This document shows, piece after piece, positions 14,143 through 18,580 of a stretch of DNA of 18,580 bases. Position 1 is the stretch's first letter. Every line of letters starts with the position of its first letter. The translations under genes and the position numbers were made by a program. Source of the stretch: an uncultured Parabacteroides sp. (GTDB taxonomy: Bacteria > Bacteroidota > Bacteroidia > Bacteroidales > Tannerellaceae); the NCBI RefSeq assembly GCF_905196875.1, contig NZ_CAJJWO010000093.1:1-18580 (forward strand). The letters are read 5' to 3'. The notes beneath the pieces were generated by a model. That model made no database searches. It was given only the letters and a program-made list of their open reading frames with translations, and was not told the DNA's origin.

Positions 14143-16431
14143 ATGAAGAGACTATTTGTTTTAGCTATTGCTCTTTGCGGCAGCTTGTTTTCGATGAAAG
14201 CTGCTGCAAAGGCAGACCTCGTGGATTACGTAAATCCGTTGGTTGGTTCTCAATCCAAACACTCCCTGTCGACGGGAAATACCTATCCGGCTATCGCTAT
14301 GCCGTGGGGTATGAATTTCTGGATGCCGCAAACCGGAAAGATGGGCGACGGCTGGGCATATACCTATGATGCCGATAAGATACGCGGTTTCAAACAAACC
14401 CACCAACCCAGCCCGTGGATCAACGATTACGGCCAGTTTTCCATTATGCCGATAACAGGTAAAGTGGTGTTCGACCAGGATAAACGTGCCAGCTGGTTTT
14501 CCCACAAGGCGGAAGTTGCCAAACCGAACTATTATCGTGTGTATCTGGCCGACCACGACGTGGTGACAGAGATCGCCCCGACAGAACGCGCCGCCATGTT
14601 CCGTTTCACTTTCCCCGAAACAGATAAGTCGTATGTGATTGTCGATGCTTTCGACCGCGGCTCTTATATCAAGATCATTCCGGAAGAAAATAAGATCGTC
14701 GGTTATACTACCCGCAACAGTGGCGGTGTGCCCGACAATTTTAAGAATTACTTTGTAGTTGTCTTCGATAAACCATTTACGTATAAAGCTACGGTAGGCG
14801 ATAATGAGATCCGTAAAGGTGAGACAGAAGCACAGGAAGATCATACCGGTGCGATTATCGGTTTCTCTACCCGTCGCGGCGAACTCGTTCATGCCCGTGT
14901 TGCCTCTTCTTTTATCAGCCCCGAGCAGGCAGAGCAGAACCTGAAAGAGCTGGGCGACCGTTCTTTCGACCAGATAGCAGACGCCGGCCGCAAGACCTGG
15001 AACGAAGTGTTGGGACGTATACAGGTGAATGACGATACTGTCGACAAGCTGCGTACATTCTATTCTTGCCTGTACCGCTCGGTTCTTTTCCCCCGTAGCT
15101 TCTATGAAGTGGATGCTAATGGCAAAGTGATGCATTATAGCCCGTACAACGGTGAAGTGTTGCCAGGTTATATGTTTACAGATACCGGTTTCTGGGATAC
15201 ATTCCGTTGCTTGTTCCCGTTCCTGAATCTGGTCTATCCGTCGATGAATGTGAAGATGCAGGAAGGTCTGGTGAATACCTATAAGGAAAGCGGCTTCCTT
15301 CCGGAATGGGCGAGTCCCGGCCATCGTGGTTGTATGGTAGGAAACAACTCGGCTTCTGTTGTTGCCGATGCTTACCTGAAAGGCCTGCGCGGTTACGATA
15401 TCGAAACGCTTTGGGAAGCTGTTGTACATGGTGCTAACGCTGTACATCCGAAGGTGTCGTCTACCGGCCGTCTGGGTTACGACTATTACAACAAGCTGGG
15501 ATATGTACCTTACAACGTGAAGATCAATGAAAGTGCCGCCCGTACGCTGGAATATGCTTACGACGACTGGACAATCTATAAATTAGGAAAGGCACTCGGC
15601 AAACCGGAGTCTGAAATAGCAATCTTTGCCAAGCATGCAATGAACTATAAGAACCTCTTCGATCCGGAAACCAAGCTGATGCGCGGCCGTAACGAAGACG
15701 GAACCTTCCAGTCTCCGTTCAACCCGTTGAAGTGGGGCGATGCTTTCACCGAAGGTAACAGCTGGCATTATACATGGTCTGTTTTCCACGATCCGCAGGG
15801 ATTGATCGACCTGATGGGGGGAAAGACTGGCTTCAACGCCATGATGGACTCTGTATTCAATGTACCGCCGTTGTTCGACGATAGTTATTACGGTGGTGTT
15901 ATCCACGAGATCCGCGAAATGCAGATTATGAATATGGGTAACTATGCGCACGGTAACCAGCCGATCCAGCACATGATCTATATGTATAACTATTCCGGCG
16001 AACCCTGGAAAGCCCAGTATTGGGTACGCGAAGTGATGGATAAGCTCTATTTTGCCACTCCCGACGGATATTGTGGTGACGAAGATAACGGCCAGACTTC
16101 CGCCTGGTATGTATTCTCCGCACTCGGTTTCTATCCCGTTTGTCCCGGAACCGACCAGTATATCCTGGGGTCCCCGTTATTCAAAAACGTTACGCTGAAT
16201 CTGGAAAATGGTAAGAAAGTAGTGATCAACGCTGCCAACAACGCTGCTGAGAACCGTTATATCTCTACCATGAAAGTGAACGGCAAGAACTATACCCGCA
16301 ACTACCTGTCTCACGAAGACCTGCTGCGCGGTATGACCATCAACTGCACCATGTCTGATACCCCGAACAAAAACCGTGGTACACAGGAAAAGGATGCGCC
16401 TTATTCATTCTCGAAAGAGATAAAAGAATAA
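14143..16431 (+). CDS. GH92 family exo-alpha-mannosidase (second; THQPSPW subtype)
   Basis: 762 residues with signal peptide (likely cleavage after KAAA, about residue 22) and the full GH92 fold from VDYVNPLVGS. It differs from the flanking paralogues at diagnostic places. The N-domain loop is THQPSPW (86-92) rather than the SGTG type, the active-site loop is HGNQPIQH (603-610) instead of HGNEP-HH, and the acidic motif is GDEDNGQTSAW (from 645) instead of GNDDCGQ. The candidate catalytic acid Glu537 is in FTEGNSWHYTW. The Glu-to-Gln change in the substrate loop makes strict alpha-1,2-mannosidase activity less likely. Other alpha-mannosidic linkages or a substituted mannose (a Gln variant is, from memory, reported for a mannose-phosphate-uncapping GH92) are possible. 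Co-transcribed with the preceding gene (18-base gap). A long antisense open frame across it is an artefact. Confidence 0.95.
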   Translation: MKRLFVLAIALCGSLFSMKAAAKADLVDYVNPLVGSQSKHSLSTGNTYPAIAMPWGMNFWMPQTGKMGDGWAYTYDADKIRGFKQTHQPSPWINDYGQFSIMPITGKVVFDQDKRASWFSHKAEVAKPNYYRVYLADHDVVTEIAPTERAAMFRFTFPETDKSYVIVDAFDRGSYIKIIPEENKIVGYTTRNSGGVPDNFKNYFVVVFDKPFTYKATVGDNEIRKGETEAQEDHTGAIIGFSTRRGELVHARVASSFISPEQAEQNLKELGDRSFDQIADAGRKTWNEVLGRIQVNDDTVDKLRTFYSCLYRSVLFPRSFYEVDANGKVMHYSPYNGEVLPGYMFTDTGFWDTFRCLFPFLNLVYPSMNVKMQEGLVNTYKESGFLPEWASPGHRGCMVGNNSASVVADAYLKGLRGYDIETLWEAVVHGANAVHPKVSSTGRLGYDYYNKLGYVPYNVKINESAARTLEYAYDDWTIYKLGKALGKPESEIAIFAKHAMNYKNLFDPETKLMRGRNEDGTFQSPFNPLKWGDAFTEGNSWHYTWSVFHDPQGLIDLMGGKTGFNAMMDSVFNVPPLFDDSYYGGVIHEIREMQIMNMGNYAHGNQPIQHMIYMYNYSGEPWKAQYWVREVMDKLYFATPDGYCGDEDNGQTSAWYVFSALGFYPVCPGTDQYILGSPLFKNVTLNLENGKKVVINAANNAAENRYISTMKVNGKNYTRNYLSHEDLLRGMTINCTMSDTPNKNRGTQEKDAPYSFSKEIKE

Positions 16432-16447
16432 TAGAAATAACAGACCC

Positions 16448-16529
16448 CGTAGGGGCGGGTTCTAAACCCGCCCAAAATCAAAAGGTACACCCTTTGGCAC
16501 CAAGGGCAGGTTTGGAACCTGCCCCTACG
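16448..16529. repeat. REPIN-like double palindrome between two GH92 genes
   Basis: Two 26-base arms, 16448-16473 and 16504-16529, are inverted copies with three mismatches. Each arm is itself a hairpin with a perfect 9-bp stem and 3-base loop: GGGCGGGTT-CTA-AACCCGCCC (16453-16473) and GGGCAGGTT-TGG-AACCTGCCC (16504-16524). The outer ends CGTAG/CTACG pair as well. The 30-base spacer contains a small AAAGG-TACAC-CCTTT hairpin. This is the architecture of REPIN elements (paired REP sequences mobilised by RAYT transposases); no such transposase is in the window. It fills most of the 131-base gap between the second and third GH92 genes and could act as an attenuator or mRNA stabiliser there. Confidence 0.8.
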
Positions 16530-16562
16530 AGGCCGGTTATATTGGTTTAAATCTGATAAAAT

Positions 16563-18580
16563 ATGAAACTACGAACATACACACTGTTAGCCGCGTCCTG
16601 CATCGCTTTATCCGCCACGGCACAAAATGAGAAACTGACGGAATATGTCAGGCCATTGGTCGGAACAGACGGCTACGGGAATGTCTACCCCGGTGCACAA
16701 ATCCCCTTCGGAGGTATCCAGATCAGTCCCGATACCGACTCCAAATACTACGATGCGGCAGCCGGTTACAAATACAACCATACGTCCATCCTTGGCTTCA
16801 GCCTGACACACCTGAGCGGTACCGGCATCCCCGACCTGGGCGATTTCCTGTTTATTCCGGGAACCGGTGAGATGAAACTCGATCCGGGAAGCCGTGAAAA
16901 CCCTGATGAAGGTTACCGTTCGCGTTATACGCACAAAAAGGAATGGGCTTCTCCCAACTATTACGCCGTTCTCTTACAGGACTATGGCGTGAAAGCCGAA
17001 ATGACAGCCGGGTTGCGCAGCGGAATGTTCCGTTTCACCTATCCCAAATCGGACAAGTCTTTTATCATGATCGACCTGAACCATACGTTATGGCAATCCT
17101 GTGAATGGTCTAACCTCCGTGTTGAGAACGATTCGACCCTGACCGGCTACAAACTGGTCAAAGGCTGGGGGCCGGAGCGCCATGTCTATTTCACCGCCGT
17201 CTTCTCCAAAAAGCTGAAAGACTTCCGTATCATGCAGGACAAGAAGCCGGTTATTTATAATACCTCCCGTTTCAGAAGTACGAACGAAGCCTGGGGAAAG
17301 AACCTGATGGCTTGTCTTTCCTTTGAAACGGAAGCCGGTGAAGAAGTCATTGTAAAAACTTCTGTCTCCGCAGTCAGCACCGACGGTGCCAAACTGAATA
17401 TGCAGGAACTGAACGGCATGACCTTCGATGGCCTGAAAGAAAAAGGTATCGACTTATGGGAACAGGAACTGGAAAAGTATCGCGTGACAGCCGACCGGAA
17501 GACAAAAGAAACATTCTATACTTCTGCTTATCATGCCGCTTTGCATCCTTTTATTTTTCAGGATGCCGACGGTAGTTTCAGAGGTCTGGACAAGAATATC
17601 GAACAAGCCAAAGGCTTTACGAATTATACTACTTTCTCTTTGTGGGACACCTATCGCGCCCTGCATCCCTGGTTTAATCTGGTACATCAGGACGTGAATG
17701 CCGATATCGCCAATTCCATGCTTGCCCATTATGATAAAAGTACGGAGCAAATGCTTCCGATCTGGTCTTTCTACGGCAACGAAACCTGGTGTATGATCGG
17801 TTACCATGCCGTATCCGTCCTGGCCGATATGATTGTCAAAGGTGTGAAAGGATTCGATTACGAAAGAGCATACGAAGCTATGAAGACAACCGCAATGAAT
17901 AAACATTACGATTGTCTGCCGGATTACGACCGTAACGGTTACGTCCCCTTCGACAAAGAAGCGGAGTCGGTTTCCAAAACATTGGAGTATGCCTACGACG
18001 ATTATTGCATTGCCCGCGCTGCCCAGACTTTGGGAAAGACGGATGATTATACCTATTTCCTGAACCGTTCCCTCTCTTATCAAACCTTGATAGACCCGGA
18101 GACCAAATACATGCGTGGCCGCGATAGTCAGGGCAACTGGCGTACGCCGTTTGCCCCGATCGCTTATCAGGGGCCGGGTTCGGTGAATGGCTGGGGCGAT
18201 ATCACCGAAGGCTTTACGATGCAGTATACCTGGACCGTTCCGCATGATATACAGGGCTATATCAACCTGGCGGGAAAGAAACTGTTCGAGAAACGGCTGG
18301 ATGAACTCTTTACTGTCGAACTGCCCGACGATATACCGGGTGCCCACGACATCCAGGGACGCATCGGCGGTTACTGGCATGGCAACGAGCCTTGTCATCA
18401 TGTCGCTTATCTGTATAATTACCTGGGTAAACCGTGGAAATGCCAGAAATGGGTACGTGAGATAGTCGATCGCTTCTATGGCAACGAACCGGGTTCGTTG
18501 AGCGGTAATGACGACTGCGGCCAGATGTCGGCTTGGTATATGTTCAACTGTGCTGGCTTTTATCCGGTTGCCCCGTCCAG
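16563..18580 (+). CDS. GH92 family exo-alpha-mannosidase (third; SGTG subtype), cut by window end
   Basis: An uninterrupted frame from ATG at 16563 to the window end (672 residues and still open, about 80-100 short of full length). Signal peptide with likely cleavage after ATA (about residue 20). GH92 landmarks: VRPLVGTDGYGNVYPGA, LTHLSGTGIPDLGD (81-94), the candidate catalytic acid Glu549 in ITEGFTMQYTW with a following HD pair, the substrate loop HGNEPCHH (606-613) and the acidic motif GNDDCGQMSAW (from 648). These place it with the first GH92 rather than the second, so an alpha-1,2-type specificity is the best guess. It is separated from the second GH92 by a REPIN-like element, so co-transcription is likely but less certain than for the first two. 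The reading frame is intact, so the truncation is only the window edge. Confidence 0.95.
   Translation, partial: MKLRTYTLLAASCIALSATAQNEKLTEYVRPLVGTDGYGNVYPGAQIPFGGIQISPDTDSKYYDAAAGYKYNHTSILGFSLTHLSGTGIPDLGDFLFIPGTGEMKLDPGSRENPDEGYRSRYTHKKEWASPNYYAVLLQDYGVKAEMTAGLRSGMFRFTYPKSDKSFIMIDLNHTLWQSCEWSNLRVENDSTLTGYKLVKGWGPERHVYFTAVFSKKLKDFRIMQDKKPVIYNTSRFRSTNEAWGKNLMACLSFETEAGEEVIVKTSVSAVSTDGAKLNMQELNGMTFDGLKEKGIDLWEQELEKYRVTADRKTKETFYTSAYHAALHPFIFQDADGSFRGLDKNIEQAKGFTNYTTFSLWDTYRALHPWFNLVHQDVNADIANSMLAHYDKSTEQMLPIWSFYGNETWCMIGYHAVSVLADMIVKGVKGFDYERAYEAMKTTAMNKHYDCLPDYDRNGYVPFDKEAESVSKTLEYAYDDYCIARAAQTLGKTDDYTYFLNRSLSYQTLIDPETKYMRGRDSQGNWRTPFAPIAYQGPGSVNGWGDITEGFTMQYTWTVPHDIQGYINLAGKKLFEKRLDELFTVELPDDIPGAHDIQGRIGGYWHGNEPCHHVAYLYNYLGKPWKCQKWVREIVDRFYGNEPGSLSGNDDCGQMSAWYMFNCAGFYPVAPS

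Noticed and set aside
14161..15447. 428-residue open frame antisense to the second GH92 gene
   Set aside because: It lies entirely opposite a well supported GH92 coding sequence. Its product is His/Arg/Ile-rich with no recognisable domain, as expected when the sense strand's codon use avoids stops in the opposite frame.
17454..18401. 315-residue open frame antisense to the third GH92 gene
   Set aside because: Same kind of shadow. The sense strand reads through without a stop and carries all GH92 motifs.
1..18580. Search for CRISPR arrays, tRNA or rRNA genes, transposases and integrases
   Set aside because: No regularly spaced repeats, cloverleaf-like sequence, rRNA signature or transposase/integrase coding sequence was recognised by eye.

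Overview
The window looks like chromosomal DNA from a gut Bacteroidales bacterium, most likely a Parabacteroides or close relative. This rests on a one-protein hybrid two-component regulator (HTCS) next to secreted GH92 alpha-mannosidases, Bacteroidetes-type promoters (TAnnTTTG at -7, no clear Shine-Dalgarno sequences), lipoproteins with short lipoboxes, and a DUF4369/TlpA thiol reductase. The genus is inferred from protein style only; there is no rRNA or other marker gene.

Region 1 (1-2650) holds a minus-strand DUF763 protein with a helix-hairpin-helix-like motif, preceded at the window edge by a short 8-bp tandem repeat. Divergent from it is a two-gene unit: a DsbA-like CPYC thioredoxin-fold protein overlapping a BamE/SmpA-like lipoprotein with an Arg/Pro/Asn/Ser repeat tail. 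A hairpin at 2607-2641 probably terminates transcription from both sides.

Region 2 (2659-6235) is all minus strand. From a good promoter near 4624-4655 runs a tight three-gene operon: a NifU/IscU-like scaffold protein, a 63-residue two-helix membrane protein and a GGGtGRT-family protein. No function is established for this set, and it is the best candidate here for an undescribed system. Upstream of it lies a TlpA-like lipoprotein thioredoxin followed 11 bases later by an OsmC-family protein. Much of this half of the window is thus thiol, redox or iron-sulfur related.

Region 3 (6326-18580) is a plus-strand alpha-mannoside utilisation locus. A 1343-residue HTCS has its own promoter and is followed by a perfect 20-bp hairpin. 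Then comes a probable operon: a lipoprotein with an F5/8C-like domain and a basic-secretory-protein (HELVH) metallopeptidase domain, then three GH92 exo-alpha-mannosidases. The first two gaps are 17-18 bases. The third enzyme follows a REPIN-like double palindrome and is cut off by the window end. The likely logic is that the HTCS senses a mannose-containing oligosaccharide and activates secreted enzymes that trim alpha-mannosyl residues, while the metallopeptidase may act on the protein part of a glycoprotein. The three GH92 enzymes belong to two sequence subtypes, which suggests different linkage or substrate preferences. No SusC/SusD pair is visible here.
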